64,000 nt of DNA from contig NZ_BMMB01000005.1 of the NCBI RefSeq assembly GCF_014645615.1, forward strand, positions 372,001-436,000, written 5' to 3'. Both the position numbers and the translations under genes were made by a program. Within the stretch, counting starts at the first letter, position 1, and every line of letters begins with the position of its first letter. Below are positions 35,673 to 44,841 of the stretch, in pieces. The DNA is from Paenibacillus hunanensis (lineage in GTDB: Bacteria; Bacillota; Bacilli; Paenibacillales; Paenibacillaceae). The notes below the pieces were generated by a model, which was not told the DNA's origin, made no database searches, and was given only the letters and a program-made list of their open reading frames with translations.

Positions 35673-36437
35673 ATGTTAGAGGTACAGCATGTCAGTAAAA
35701 TTTATGAAGGCAAAATTGCCTATAAGGCATTAACCGATATTCAGTTCACCATCGAGGATGGAGAGTTTGTGGGGATCATGGGCCCGTCAGGTAGTGGCAA
35801 GACAACGCTGCTTAATATGATCGCGACCATTGATCGTCCAACAACGGGTGAGATTTTGATCGGTAATCGTAACATTAACAAGCTACGGAAGAACGAGCTG
35901 GCGGAATTCCGTCGCCGTGAATTGGGCTTTGTATTTCAGGACTTCAACCTGCTGAATACCCTAACCATTGAGGAAAATATCGTACTACCACTCACGCTTG
36001 ATGGTCGTCCGGTTCGCGAAATGAAGCAAAAGGCGGCTGCAATCGCAGAACGTCTCGGTATCAGCTCCATTATGAATAAGCGCACCTACGAAATATCCGG
36101 TGGACAGGCACAGCGGACAGCGATTGCACGTGCGATGATTCATTCGCCTCAACTGCTGCTTGCGGATGAGCCGACCGGCAACCTGGATTCCAAGTCTGCT
36201 CGTGATGTGATGGAGATGCTGGAGCAGCTCAACCAGGAGGAAAAGAAGACGATGATGCTCGTGACTCATGATGCGGTCGCTGCCAGCTATTGCAGCCGCG
36301 TGATTTTCATTCGGGATGGTCACCTGTATAGCGAGATTCATCGCGGCGAGAATCGTCAGGCCTTTTTCCAGAAAATCATCGACACGCTGTCCTTGTTAGG
36401 AGGTCATTCGAGTGACATTTCGTCAATTCGCGTTTAA
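35673..36437 (+). CDS. ABC transporter ATP-binding protein, BceA/YxdL type
   Basis: 254 residues. It has Walker A GPSGSGKTT (about residues 36-44), the Q-loop in FVFQDFNLL, signature EISGGQAQRTAIARAM (normally SGGQ-Q-R; here SGGQAQR) and Walker B LLLADEPTGNLD. It powers the partner FtsX-type permease in peptide sensing and removal. The start at 35673 has GGGAGG 8 nt upstream. The permease start overlaps its 3' end by 26 nt. Confidence 0.92.
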   Translation: MLEVQHVSKIYEGKIAYKALTDIQFTIEDGEFVGIMGPSGSGKTTLLNMIATIDRPTTGEILIGNRNINKLRKNELAEFRRRELGFVFQDFNLLNTLTIEENIVLPLTLDGRPVREMKQKAAAIAERLGISSIMNKRTYEISGGQAQRTAIARAMIHSPQLLLADEPTGNLDSKSARDVMEMLEQLNQEEKKTMMLVTHDAVAASYCSRVIFIRDGHLYSEIHRGENRQAFFQKIIDTLSLLGGHSSDISSIRV

Positions 36438-38313
36438 TAACGTCCTACGTAACAAGCGACTGTATGCTGCCTATTTTCTGAGTAGTATGTTCACGGTGAT
36501 GATTTTCTTCACTTTTGCGGTGTTTGCCTATCATCCGGCGCTCAATAGTAGCGATGTAAACCATAACGCGCAAGCGGCATTATCGACGTCAAAGTGGCTC
36601 ATCTATGGGTTCTCGTTCTTTTTTGTTCTCTATTCGATGAGTTCTTTTCTCAAAACACGCAAGCGTGAATTTGGTCTACTCATGCTGCAAGGGATATCAC
36701 CTGGTCAGCTACGCAGGATGGTGTTTATTGAAAATATGTGGATCGGCACCGGTGCAACAATAGGCGGCATTCTGATCGGTCTAGTATTTGCGAAGGCGAT
36801 TTTGCTAATCGGTGAAAATATTTTGGTGCTGGATGAGAAGTTGAACTTTTATATCCCGATTCAGGCGATTATCCTTACCGTTATTTCTTTTTTGGTACTA
36901 TTCGTGCTGATCTCCATGTTTATCGCAGCTATTTTGCGTAGTGAATCGCTAATCTCACTGATTCGCAGTCAACGCGCACCGAAAAGTGAGCCGCGTGCTT
37001 CGATCTGGCTATCCATTCTGGTAATTGTCCTGCTCGCTATTAGCTATGGAGTGGCGCTTCTGGTCGATGCCAATCTAGCTCTACAGCTGCTATTGCCAAT
37101 TATCGTTATGGTCAGCATTGCTACCTATCTATTGTTCACGCAGCTGAGCGTGTATATCATCGGCAGTATGAAAAATCGCAAGTCCTTCTTCTGGCGCCGT
37201 ACCAATATGCTGTTGCTATCTGATCTATCGTATCGCATGAAGGACAATGCACGCACCTTCTTCCTGGTTGCGATGGTGTCCACCGTTTCCTTCTGCGCGA
37301 TCGGTACATTGTACGGTCTACAAGCGTTGCTTGTGAAAAGTAGTACGGTCGAGACGGCGGCATCCTTTCCGATTGCCTATACATCGATGGCAGGTGACGC
37401 TACCCAATCGACGAATCTACAAACCATTCGCCAGGCATTAAGCACAGCGGGTATTCCTTCACAGGAGGCACACCTGGCACTTAATCAATATAAGCTGAAA
37501 AATGATCAGACTGAACGCATCATCCTGAGCGAGACAGCGTTTAATCAAGCGAATGTCTTGCTGGGCGAACAGACAGTACAGCTGCAAGGCAATCAGGCTG
37601 TGGTGATTACTTCTAGTACGGCTCGCCAGACAGCAGAACATCAGATGCTACAAAAGGAAGTACAGCTCTCCAATGGCGTAGCCTTGCAACCAACGCGTGT
37701 GATCTTCTCGCAGACCATTCCCGGAGTCAGTCTGGCGCTGGTCGTATCGGATGACCTATACAAGCGTCTGGGGACACCTGCATCCAAAGCGGATATCTAT
37801 GCCTGGACTACAAATGCGTCAGAAAAGGAACTGATTGCTGTGGGGAAAGAGATGTTTAGCGAAGATACCTTCACACAATATGGCGCGTATCATATTTTAG
37901 ACTTCCCAAGCTATACGCTATACACTGTAAAAAGTCTGTATGGTATCGCCCTGTTCATCGGACTGTTTATCGGTATCGTCTTCTTCGTCTCTGCGGGTAG
38001 CTTCCTCTACTTCCGTCTTTACAGTGATCTGGATGAGGACAAGCAAAAATTCCGTTCCATTGCCAAGCTTGGTTTGACCGAACGCGAGCTGAATCGTGTG
38101 CTGACGCAGCAAATAGCACTGCTCTTCTTTGCTCCTATCGTTGTTGCTCTGATCCATGGCTCGATCGCTTTGACAACACTTGCGCATCTATTCGATGCCC
38201 AGCTGTTCACAGAATGTGCGACGGTGCTCGGTATTTTCTTCCTCATTCAGCTGGTGTATTTCTTCATCGTACGCTTCTTCTATATTAAGCAGGTGCGTGA
38301 GGCGCTACATTAA
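36412..38313 (+). CDS. FtsX-like ABC permease, BceB/YxdM type
   Basis: 633 residues with ten membrane helices: one near residue 20, three at about 55-175, two at 195-245, one at about 285, and three at the end (505-625). Between helices 7 and 8 lies the large extracellular domain (about residues 305-500) that binds peptides in BceB-type permeases. The start is GTG at 36412 with AGGAGG 8 nt upstream, inside the end of the ATPase gene. It forms the sensing complex with the kinase and mediates resistance (known for the family). The actual ligand is unknown. Confidence 0.9.
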   Translation: MTFRQFAFNNVLRNKRLYAAYFLSSMFTVMIFFTFAVFAYHPALNSSDVNHNAQAALSTSKWLIYGFSFFFVLYSMSSFLKTRKREFGLLMLQGISPGQLRRMVFIENMWIGTGATIGGILIGLVFAKAILLIGENILVLDEKLNFYIPIQAIILTVISFLVLFVLISMFIAAILRSESLISLIRSQRAPKSEPRASIWLSILVIVLLAISYGVALLVDANLALQLLLPIIVMVSIATYLLFTQLSVYIIGSMKNRKSFFWRRTNMLLLSDLSYRMKDNARTFFLVAMVSTVSFCAIGTLYGLQALLVKSSTVETAASFPIAYTSMAGDATQSTNLQTIRQALSTAGIPSQEAHLALNQYKLKNDQTERIILSETAFNQANVLLGEQTVQLQGNQAVVITSSTARQTAEHQMLQKEVQLSNGVALQPTRVIFSQTIPGVSLALVVSDDLYKRLGTPASKADIYAWTTNASEKELIAVGKEMFSEDTFTQYGAYHILDFPSYTLYTVKSLYGIALFIGLFIGIVFFVSAGSFLYFRLYSDLDEDKQKFRSIAKLGLTERELNRVLTQQIALLFFAPIVVALIHGSIALTTLAHLFDAQLFTECATVLGIFFLIQLVYFFIVRFFYIKQVREALH

Positions 38314-38404
38314 TTGGTTTCACGCCTGGGCATAGTATCACACATAGACTACGCTTCTATATAGAAAGACCCTAATGAATGTACAAGCCATACTAGCTAT
38401 ACAG

Positions 38405-38449
38405 CAAAAAGGACGCTTGCTCTCCCTCTGGAGAACAGCGTCCTTTTCA
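38405..38449. terminator. Bidirectional terminator between convergent genes
   Basis: GGACGCT...TCTCC pairs with GGAGA...AGCGTCC, 4-nt loop, with T-rich runs on both sides. It serves the permease gene (plus) and the phosphoesterase gene (minus). Confidence 0.8.
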
Positions 38450-38548
38450 TTTTTCATACCAATATAAGCCTATTCATCCTACTCTGCCTGATCAATTCGA
38501 TGAGGAAAGCATGCGATCATTCAGCGATTCGAGGAGCTACGGAGCTTT

Positions 38549-39709
38549 TTAAGCTTCGCCATCTCCAGTCGATGCAGTAGCTTCTGTCGTCGTTGTGCTT
38601 GTAGTCTTATCATTTCCACTACGGAACTTCACATGAATCTGCACGATCTCCGACCGCGTACCAATACGTAGCGGTGAGCCCCAGAAGCCGAAGCCGGAGG
38701 AGACGATCGAATGCAGCTGACCTTTACGCAGATAGCCCCAGTCATTTTCAAAAATGCGATGTGTAATCAGTCCGAATGGTGCCATCTGTCCACGATGCGT
38801 GTGACCGGATACGACCAGATCGGTACCGAGCTTTTGCTCTGCATCCAGCTCATACGGCTGATGATCCAGCACGATGACCGGATGGGTGTGATCCACTTCG
38901 TCCAGCAGCTTGCCCAGCTCTGTACGCGGTCGATCGCTGTAATCACGCCGTCCGACAAGGGTAATTCCATTATCCAGCACAACCGATTCATCATACAGTA
39001 CATTTAGATTACTTTGATTCAGTGCATCCACCAGATCGATCCCATCCTCAAAGCGATCATGATTACCGAGAGAGGAATAGACAGGTGCCTGGAAGCCCTT
39101 CAGAATGTCTGGAATCTCCGTCTTGCTATAGTACATGAGATTGTCATCAATAATATCGCCCGGCAGCAGAATCAGATCCGGCTTCAAGGCATTCACTCGC
39201 TCCACCAGACGGCGAGCATGACCTTCATTCGATAAGGCGCCAAAGTGCATATCGGATGCCATCACAATATTCATTTCAGACGGCCCGTTAACGGGCTTAT
39301 CGATCTCAATCGTATATGAGCGTACGACCGGACTGTAGGCATTATATGCACCTACACTCACCGTTACAATCAGTCCAGCAACCGTAATCCAGCCCGCCCA
39401 GAACACGGCGGTTGTCATAGAGATTGGCGACCAGCGCAGCAGTAATAATACAAGATTCATAATCGGTAGCCATAGCACTGAGAAATACGCTATCGCCACC
39501 CAGACTGCACCAATCCATTTAAACGCACCGATCTGACTTTGCCAGAAACCGAGGAACAATCCATATGCCAAAATGACCAGCACAATGATCATAATATACC
39601 GCGGCAGCATCTGATGCGGAAACACTGTCCCCAGCCATACCCAGCCGTTCCAACCAATATACAGAATAAATAGATGATACACGATCAACATTACAATCCC
39701 TATCCACAA
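38549..39709 (-). CDS. Membrane-bound metallophosphoesterase
   Basis: 386 residues. Four to five N-terminal helices (residues 1-125) are followed by a calcineurin-like phosphoesterase domain with the metal ligands in order: SDMHFG (about residue 153), GDIIDD, GNHDR, DHQP and GHTHRGQ. A Thr-rich tail ends the protein. It is like the YkuE/YaeI group, which act on lipid-linked or cyclic phosphates; the substrate is unknown. The start is TTG at 39709 with AGGAG 9 nt upstream. Confidence 0.87.
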   Translation of the reverse strand: MWIGIVMLIVYHLFILYIGWNGWVWLGTVFPHQMLPRYIMIIVLVILAYGLFLGFWQSQIGAFKWIGAVWVAIAYFSVLWLPIMNLVLLLLRWSPISMTTAVFWAGWITVAGLIVTVSVGAYNAYSPVVRSYTIEIDKPVNGPSEMNIVMASDMHFGALSNEGHARRLVERVNALKPDLILLPGDIIDDNLMYYSKTEIPDILKGFQAPVYSSLGNHDRFEDGIDLVDALNQSNLNVLYDESVVLDNGITLVGRRDYSDRPRTELGKLLDEVDHTHPVIVLDHQPYELDAEQKLGTDLVVSGHTHRGQMAPFGLITHRIFENDWGYLRKGQLHSIVSSGFGFWGSPLRIGTRSEIVQIHVKFRSGNDKTTSTTTTEATASTGDGEA

Positions 39710-39843
39710 AGTCGGTAGCTCCTATTCCAACGTATTCTGACATGCGATCTACATGCCGATGTCTCTCTTGCTTTACAATACTCCTAGTATATAACTTCAG
39801 CGACCGATTTACAAAACGTAACATGTATAAATAAAGTAAGTGT

Positions 39844-39881
39844 GAAAAAGAGCTGCACGGAAAGGTTCCGGCAGCTCTTTG
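39844..39881 (-). terminator. Terminator of greA
   Basis: AAAGAGCTGC/GCAGCTCTTT with a loop containing CGGAA/TTCCG is followed by TTTTTC on the minus strand. Confidence 0.8.
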
Positions 39882-39934
39882 GGGTGATCGTGTATATTCC
39901 TACTTGCATTCAAATTACGTTTTAAACGTCTCGC

Positions 39935-40423
39935 TTATTGACCCGGCTTGATCTCCAGCAGCTCATAATGGAATGTACCCATCGGTGCTTCAAAGGCGAT
40001 TTTGTCGCCGGACTGGTGACCCATCAATGCCTTGCCCAGCGGACTTTCATAGGACAGCTTGTTATTCGCCAGATCTGCCTCAGCAGGCCCTACGAGCTGA
40101 TATTCGATGATTTCATCAAATTCAATATCCTTCAAGACCGCGATCGAGCCAATGCTCACACGGGAAGTGTCCATTTGGTCTGCATTGATCACGCGCGCGT
40201 TACGCAGCATACGCTCCAGCGTCAAAATGCGCGTTTCCATAAACGCCTGATCCTCTTTCGCAGAGTGATACTCACTGTTCTCCTTCAGGTCGCCATAGCT
40301 GATCGCTGTTTTCAGACGTGCAGCCAGCTCCTTACGGCGTGGCCCTTTCAGCTCCTTCAGCTCTTCTTCAAGCTTTGCGAGTCCTTCCGGGGTCAAAATT
40401 ACTTCTTCGTTTTCGTTTGCCAT
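39935..40423 (-). CDS. greA: Transcription elongation factor GreA
   Basis: 162 residues. It rescues backtracked RNA polymerase by stimulating transcript cleavage. The N-terminal coiled coil (residues 8-80) carries the acidic tip GDLKENSEYHSAKEDQ, and the C-terminal domain (residues 85-160) has SPLGKALMGHQSGD. AGGAG precedes the ATG. It is a single gene with a clear terminator. Confidence 0.96.
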   Translation of the reverse strand: MANENEEVILTPEGLAKLEEELKELKGPRRKELAARLKTAISYGDLKENSEYHSAKEDQAFMETRILTLERMLRNARVINADQMDTSRVSIGSIAVLKDIEFDEIIEYQLVGPAEADLANNKLSYESPLGKALMGHQSGDKIAFEAPMGTFHYELLEIKPGQ

Positions 40424-40766
40424 CTACTCTCAACTCCTTATGTTCATTATACCTTACCCGGAGCCATTTGCCCTGCTTCACTGCAAATTAAATCCCGAAT
40501 ATCCTCCATGAAGACATCATACACATCGATTTCCGGTAAAAATGTACTAATTTGTCCATGAAAATGGTCTGCTTTTCCATTATTTTCGATTGATTATATG
40601 AAGATTATATTATATCTTAATGGTTCGCCCGTTTGCTGAACGTGTAAGTACATTTCAACACATATCTTACAACGGTGCGGCATGGGCAGTGTCATGGACA
40701 GCAGAAGGAACCATCTCACGAATCCTTTGAACTGCTCCGGACATGACCACTTCAAGGAGGTATATC
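40424..40766. other. Divergent promoter region of greA and the peptide transporter
   Basis: No gene is seen. It holds a possible promoter for the transporter at 40590-40618. Confidence 0.5.
40590..40618 (+). promoter_or_regulatory. Possible promoter of the peptide transporter gene
   Basis: TTGATT and TATCTT are separated by 17 bp, about 150 bp before the start. The -10 is imperfect. Confidence 0.4.
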
Positions 40767-42260
40767 GTGTCTAATCCAACAAAACAAGAGATCGTAGATA
40801 GTGTGCCTCAGCGTGGGTTTTTCGGACATCCACGCGGATTGTTCACACTCTTTTTCACGGAGTTCTGGGAGCGCTTTTCTTATTATGGTATGAGAGCGAT
40901 TCTGATCTACTACATGTACTACGAGGTAAGCAAGGGCGGACTCGGTCTGGATCAGACGATGGCAACAGCGATCATGTCGATCTATGGCTCGCTCGTGTAC
41001 ATGTCGGGTATTATTGGTGGCTGGCTAGCTGACCGCGTATTCGGCCCATCACGCTCGGTATTTTATGGCGGTATACTGATTATGCTCGGTCATATCGTGC
41101 TCGCCTTCCCGGGTGGCGCATCGATGCTATTCACATCGATGGCGCTGATCGTACTCGGTACGGGTCTGCTCAAGCCGAACGTCTCCACCATCGTCGGTGA
41201 GATGTATAGCGAAGAGGATGCACGCCGTGACTCCGGCTTTAGTATTTTCTATATGGGGATCAACCTTGGCGGCTTTATTGCACCGCTGATTGTTGGTACG
41301 GTAGGCACAGAGTATAACTTCCACCTTGGCTTCGGACTGGCGGCGATCGGGATGCTGATCGGACTGATCGTGTTTATGCTGACACGTAAGAAAAGTCTCG
41401 GTCTTGCTGGCAGAATCGTACCGAATCCGATGGATAAGGATGAGCGTCGTAAAGTGACCAAGCTGCTGATCATTGGCGCCATTATCGTTGCCGTGCTGCT
41501 GGCTGCTGCGATTACCTTCGGCTGGCTCACGCTGGAATCGTTCGTGCTTGTCGTCGCTGTACTGGGTGTATTGATCCCAGTCTGCTACTTTGTCGTGATG
41601 TATCGTAGTCCGAAAACGAATGCTGTGGAGCGCTCGCGTCTGACCGCGTATATTCCACTATTCATCGCTGCGGTCATGTTCTGGTCGATTCAGGAGCAGA
41701 CCTCCACGGTACTGGCACTGTTTGCAGATCAGCGTACACAGCTGCAATGGATGGGTATTACAATCTCGCCAGCCTGGTTCCAATCGCTGAACCCGCTGTT
41801 TATCATTATTCTGGCACCGGTATTTGCCTGGTTCTGGATGAAGCTGGGGGATCGTCAGCCGACCATTCCACGTAAGTTTGCGATCGGTATTTTGTTCGCT
41901 GGACTGTCGTTCCTCGTTATCTTGCTACCGGTATACTTTAGCGGTGACAAGGAGCTGGTTAGTCCACTATGGCTGGTGCTGAGTTACTTTATTATCGTGA
42001 TCGGTGAGCTGTGTCTGTCTCCGGTTGGCTTGTCCGCAACAACGAAGCTGGCACCCGCAGCCTTTTCTGCGCAAACGATGAGCCTGTGGTTCCTGTCTAA
42101 TGCAGCCGCACAGGCGATCAATGCAGTGCTGACCACGCTGTACAGCAAGGATACCGAGCTGCTCTACTTCGGTACGATCGGTGGCGTGTCCATCGTGCTT
42201 GGTATTATTCTGTTCCTGATGGGTCCGAAAATTCAGGGCTATATGAAGGGGATCAAGTAA
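40767..42260 (+). CDS. POT-family di/tripeptide:H+ symporter (DtpT-like)
   Basis: 497 residues, twelve to fourteen helices. The PTR2 signature region is FFTEFWERFSYYGMRAIL (the E-x-x-E-R-F motif), and GINLGGFIAPLIVG lies further on. It imports di- and tripeptides using the proton gradient. The start is GTG at 40767, with AAGGAGG only 6 nt upstream; the frame is open from 40743 without another site. It is monocistronic. Confidence 0.9.
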   Translation: MSNPTKQEIVDSVPQRGFFGHPRGLFTLFFTEFWERFSYYGMRAILIYYMYYEVSKGGLGLDQTMATAIMSIYGSLVYMSGIIGGWLADRVFGPSRSVFYGGILIMLGHIVLAFPGGASMLFTSMALIVLGTGLLKPNVSTIVGEMYSEEDARRDSGFSIFYMGINLGGFIAPLIVGTVGTEYNFHLGFGLAAIGMLIGLIVFMLTRKKSLGLAGRIVPNPMDKDERRKVTKLLIIGAIIVAVLLAAAITFGWLTLESFVLVVAVLGVLIPVCYFVVMYRSPKTNAVERSRLTAYIPLFIAAVMFWSIQEQTSTVLALFADQRTQLQWMGITISPAWFQSLNPLFIIILAPVFAWFWMKLGDRQPTIPRKFAIGILFAGLSFLVILLPVYFSGDKELVSPLWLVLSYFIIVIGELCLSPVGLSATTKLAPAAFSAQTMSLWFLSNAAAQAINAVLTTLYSKDTELLYFGTIGGVSIVLGIILFLMGPKIQGYMKGIK

Positions 42261-42354
42261 GTAGCTACGCCTGCTGAACAGGATCGTTCAATAGCAACGT
42301 ATGCAACAACCCCTAGCATTGTAAAATCATGACCCCATACGATCATGATCGTAT

Positions 42355-42405
42355 AAAAAAACAGGCTGGTATACCGCTTGATCGAGCGGTGTACCAGCCT
42401 GTTTG
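42355..42405. terminator. Terminator, mainly for the minus-strand EPS operon
   Basis: AAACAGGCTGGTATACCGCT pairs with AGCGGTGTACCAGCCTGTTT, 6-nt loop. A run of seven T follows on the minus strand and only three on the plus strand. Confidence 0.85.
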
Positions 42406-42465
42406 GTGTTGATTCGATTTTGTTGGATCTAAAAGGAAGCACGTCTAATCGTCTGCTAACCGCAC

Positions 42466-43761
42466 TCAGTTAAATCGCTTCGTCTTGTACCAGCTCGATT
42501 TACGTCCAGTGAGAATGTCGACAAGCAGCGAGTAGAAGGCTTTGATCGAGATGATCAGGAACAGCTGTGCATAGGTGAAATACGAGATACACGCGAGCAC
42601 AAAGTTCATCGTATTACTTTGCCCGATATCCGAAGCGAGCGCCAGATTAATCTGGAGTACATAGATGTAATACATGAGCGCCCATGAAATGACCAGATAC
42701 ACATACACATCGCCAGCAAACTGGAACGGCGAGAGCACATTCGGGTTGAACAGAGCGATCACCTGATACACGATATTCGCGACGAAAATAATATCCGAAA
42801 TAATGATCGCGATCATAAACCAGAAATAACTGGCTGCATAATAGAGCACCTGAATTTTGATCCGCCAGCTAGAGTTATTGAATAGATGGTGAATATTATC
42901 CAGAATAACGCGGTAATTCCCCTTCGACCAGCGCTGACGCTGACTCATATACACGCTGAGCTGCTCAGGCTCCTGCTGATACGCCTCTGCCTGCGGGGCG
43001 AGCGCGATCAGCTGTCCACGCGTTAAAATATCAAACGTAATCGCTGTATCCTCGGTAATCGCATCCGGGTCCCAGCCGCCGATATCACGGATCAGATCCG
43101 TCTTCACGATAAAGTTCGTGCCTGGAATCGTGCCGACCTTGAACAGCTCCCACAGTCCGGTATGATGGACACGCTGAATCGTTACCAGCTCCAGGTTAAT
43201 ACAGCGCGATAGGAAGTTTTGTCCACGGTTGCGCGCTTTGTTACGTCCGAATACCGCACCGTATCTCTCCGGCTGCTCCAGTGCCTTTTGCATCAGGAAC
43301 ATGAGTGCATTGCGCTCTGGCGCCGCATCCGCATCATAGACGAGAATCCATTCGCCCTTCGTAATTTTGAGCGCTTCATTCAGTGCGCCCGACTTACCGC
43401 CCGTACCTGTACGCTCAATAATCGTAAAGTCACGATCGGCAAACTCCGGTCTTTCTTTTAGGCGATACAACGATGCTGCTGTACCATCACTACAGTTATC
43501 CGCAATCACGATGACCTGCACCTTATGCGCGGGATAATTCAGCTTCAAAATATGCTCGGTCGTTATGCCGACAACGACCTCTTCATTATGCGCAGGCACC
43601 ATCACGGTCACGGTCGGATAATGCTCCATCGTTTCCGGAAATACGATCCCTGCCTTGTTTTGCTTGGACAGGAAGCGAATCGCTCCTGCCATAATAATGA
43701 TCGCCTCCAGCACCGCAATCCAGATGCTAATGATCGAAAAAATCAGTATACCATCTGCCAC
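42466..43761 (-). CDS. Processive family 2 glycosyltransferase (YdaM-like, EPS synthase)
   Basis: 431 residues. It is an integral membrane polysaccharide synthase of the BcsA/HasA type. One N-terminal helix is followed by the catalytic domain, with Asp92 in NCSDG, DAD 143-145, TED 236-238 and the QRQRW acceptor motif at 274-278. Three to four C-terminal helices follow. There is no PilZ domain, so c-di-GMP control must come from another subunit. The start is GTG at 43761, four bases after the stop of a small membrane-protein gene. It is the last gene of the operon. Confidence 0.88.
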   Translation of the reverse strand: MADGILIFSIISIWIAVLEAIIIMAGAIRFLSKQNKAGIVFPETMEHYPTVTVMVPAHNEEVVVGITTEHILKLNYPAHKVQVIVIADNCSDGTAASLYRLKERPEFADRDFTIIERTGTGGKSGALNEALKITKGEWILVYDADAAPERNALMFLMQKALEQPERYGAVFGRNKARNRGQNFLSRCINLELVTIQRVHHTGLWELFKVGTIPGTNFIVKTDLIRDIGGWDPDAITEDTAITFDILTRGQLIALAPQAEAYQQEPEQLSVYMSQRQRWSKGNYRVILDNIHHLFNNSSWRIKIQVLYYAASYFWFMIAIIISDIIFVANIVYQVIALFNPNVLSPFQFAGDVYVYLVISWALMYYIYVLQINLALASDIGQSNTMNFVLACISYFTYAQLFLIISIKAFYSLLVDILTGRKSSWYKTKRFN

Positions 43762-43765
43762 TTCG

Positions 43766-43903
43766 TCACCCCCGTCCCCGGTTGTATTTACGGTTCACGT
43801 GACTACGAAACCGGAGCGTAGCAATGGTTAACAACGCAATCGCGATTGCAAACAAGCCACTAACCGCCGTACATAACGGGATAAACCAATCCGTATAAGC
43901 CAT
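43766..43903 (-). CDS. Small 45-residue membrane protein in the EPS operon
   Basis: The frame starts ATG GCT TAT ACG and encodes MAYTDWFIPLCTAVSGLFAI, a single membrane helix of about 25 residues, and a basic tail ending RKYNRGRG. AGGAG lies 10 nt upstream at 43914-43918. It sits tightly between the degenerate GGDEF gene and the glycosyltransferase gene, 4 nt from the latter. No family is recognised. It could be a small accessory subunit of the synthase (inference from place and topology only). Confidence 0.7.
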   Translation of the reverse strand: MAYTDWFIPLCTAVSGLFAIAIALLTIATLRFRSHVNRKYNRGRG

Positions 43904-43941
43904 CTTTCATCTTCTCCTAAATGTATAATGCCGGACACTGA

Positions 43942-44817
43942 TCAAATGTATTCGCCGATCAGATCCGTTTCCGTATTGCGTTCCAGCGTGGCAATGACAG
44001 CATCCAGACTTTCGTATTTCTCAAATTGCTCTGGATTAAACACGAGTGCACCTGAGCGAATGACAAGCTGTAGCTCCTGTCCCTTGAGATCCGGGAACTG
44101 CACGTTCATCATCGCATCACGAATACGATGCGTCAGTGGCGGTAAATACTCCTTATTCGTCATCGGGCAAAGGATAATAAAGCGACCATTATCAATCGAG
44201 AACTTGTAATCCTCAAAACGGATCTGCTTCTGAATCGTATCCGACAGCTCCAGCAGTAGACGAGCATAGCCTGCCGAGCCGACCGACTCCTGCACCAGTG
44301 GCAAAAATTCAATCTTGAACATCGCCATGCAAAAGCTGTATTGATCCGAATACCGACGTGCCAGGTTAGAATGCTTGATCAGTGCTTCACCCAGAGCGGA
44401 TCGATTGCCCAGTGTCGTATCGATATCAACCTGTGGAGTGATTTCATGCAGTGCTTCAAGCCGTTCCTTGAGCCTGCGTGTATCGATCAGGCTGTATTTA
44501 ACGATCATCGCAATCAAAATATTGGCCGGAATCAAAAACATATTAAAAAACACGACCGGATTCAGCGGCGCAATCGTCACCATCCATACAAAATAAGTGA
44601 CCAGAAACACAAAAATCATGACCACTGAAATGCCGCGCGGCAGCCAGAAGCCGACGAGCAGGCCCAGCAAGGAGCCGAGCATTACCAGCAGCTCTGCAAC
44701 GCCGAAGCGCTGCTGCATCGCTACATTCCAGAACAAGATCAGCTGCTCCAGAATTGCAACCGCAACGAGCAACGTATATCCGGTCATCGTACGCCGGATT
44801 GGTATACCATTTGTCAT
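43942..44817 (-). CDS. Degenerate GGDEF membrane protein, probable c-di-GMP receptor (YdaK-like)
   Basis: 291 residues. Four N-terminal helices (about residues 13-107) precede a GGDEF-fold domain. DTTLGNRSALGEAL matches the family's D-x-L-T-G-L-x-N-R region. The active-site GGDEF is replaced by DNGRF at 209-213, so no cyclase activity is expected. The inhibitory-site motif RxxD is kept as RFED at 200-203, exactly five residues before, the spacing used to bind c-di-GMP. B. subtilis YdaK has this design and activates the YdaMN polysaccharide synthase. The gene lies directly upstream of the EPS synthase genes. Confidence 0.85.
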   Translation of the reverse strand: MTNGIPIRRTMTGYTLLVAVAILEQLILFWNVAMQQRFGVAELLVMLGSLLGLLVGFWLPRGISVVMIFVFLVTYFVWMVTIAPLNPVVFFNMFLIPANILIAMIVKYSLIDTRRLKERLEALHEITPQVDIDTTLGNRSALGEALIKHSNLARRYSDQYSFCMAMFKIEFLPLVQESVGSAGYARLLLELSDTIQKQIRFEDYKFSIDNGRFIILCPMTNKEYLPPLTHRIRDAMMNVQFPDLKGQELQLVIRSGALVFNPEQFEKYESLDAVIATLERNTETDLIGEYI

Positions 44818-44841
44818 TTTTCCTCTTCCTTTTTTTCAGGT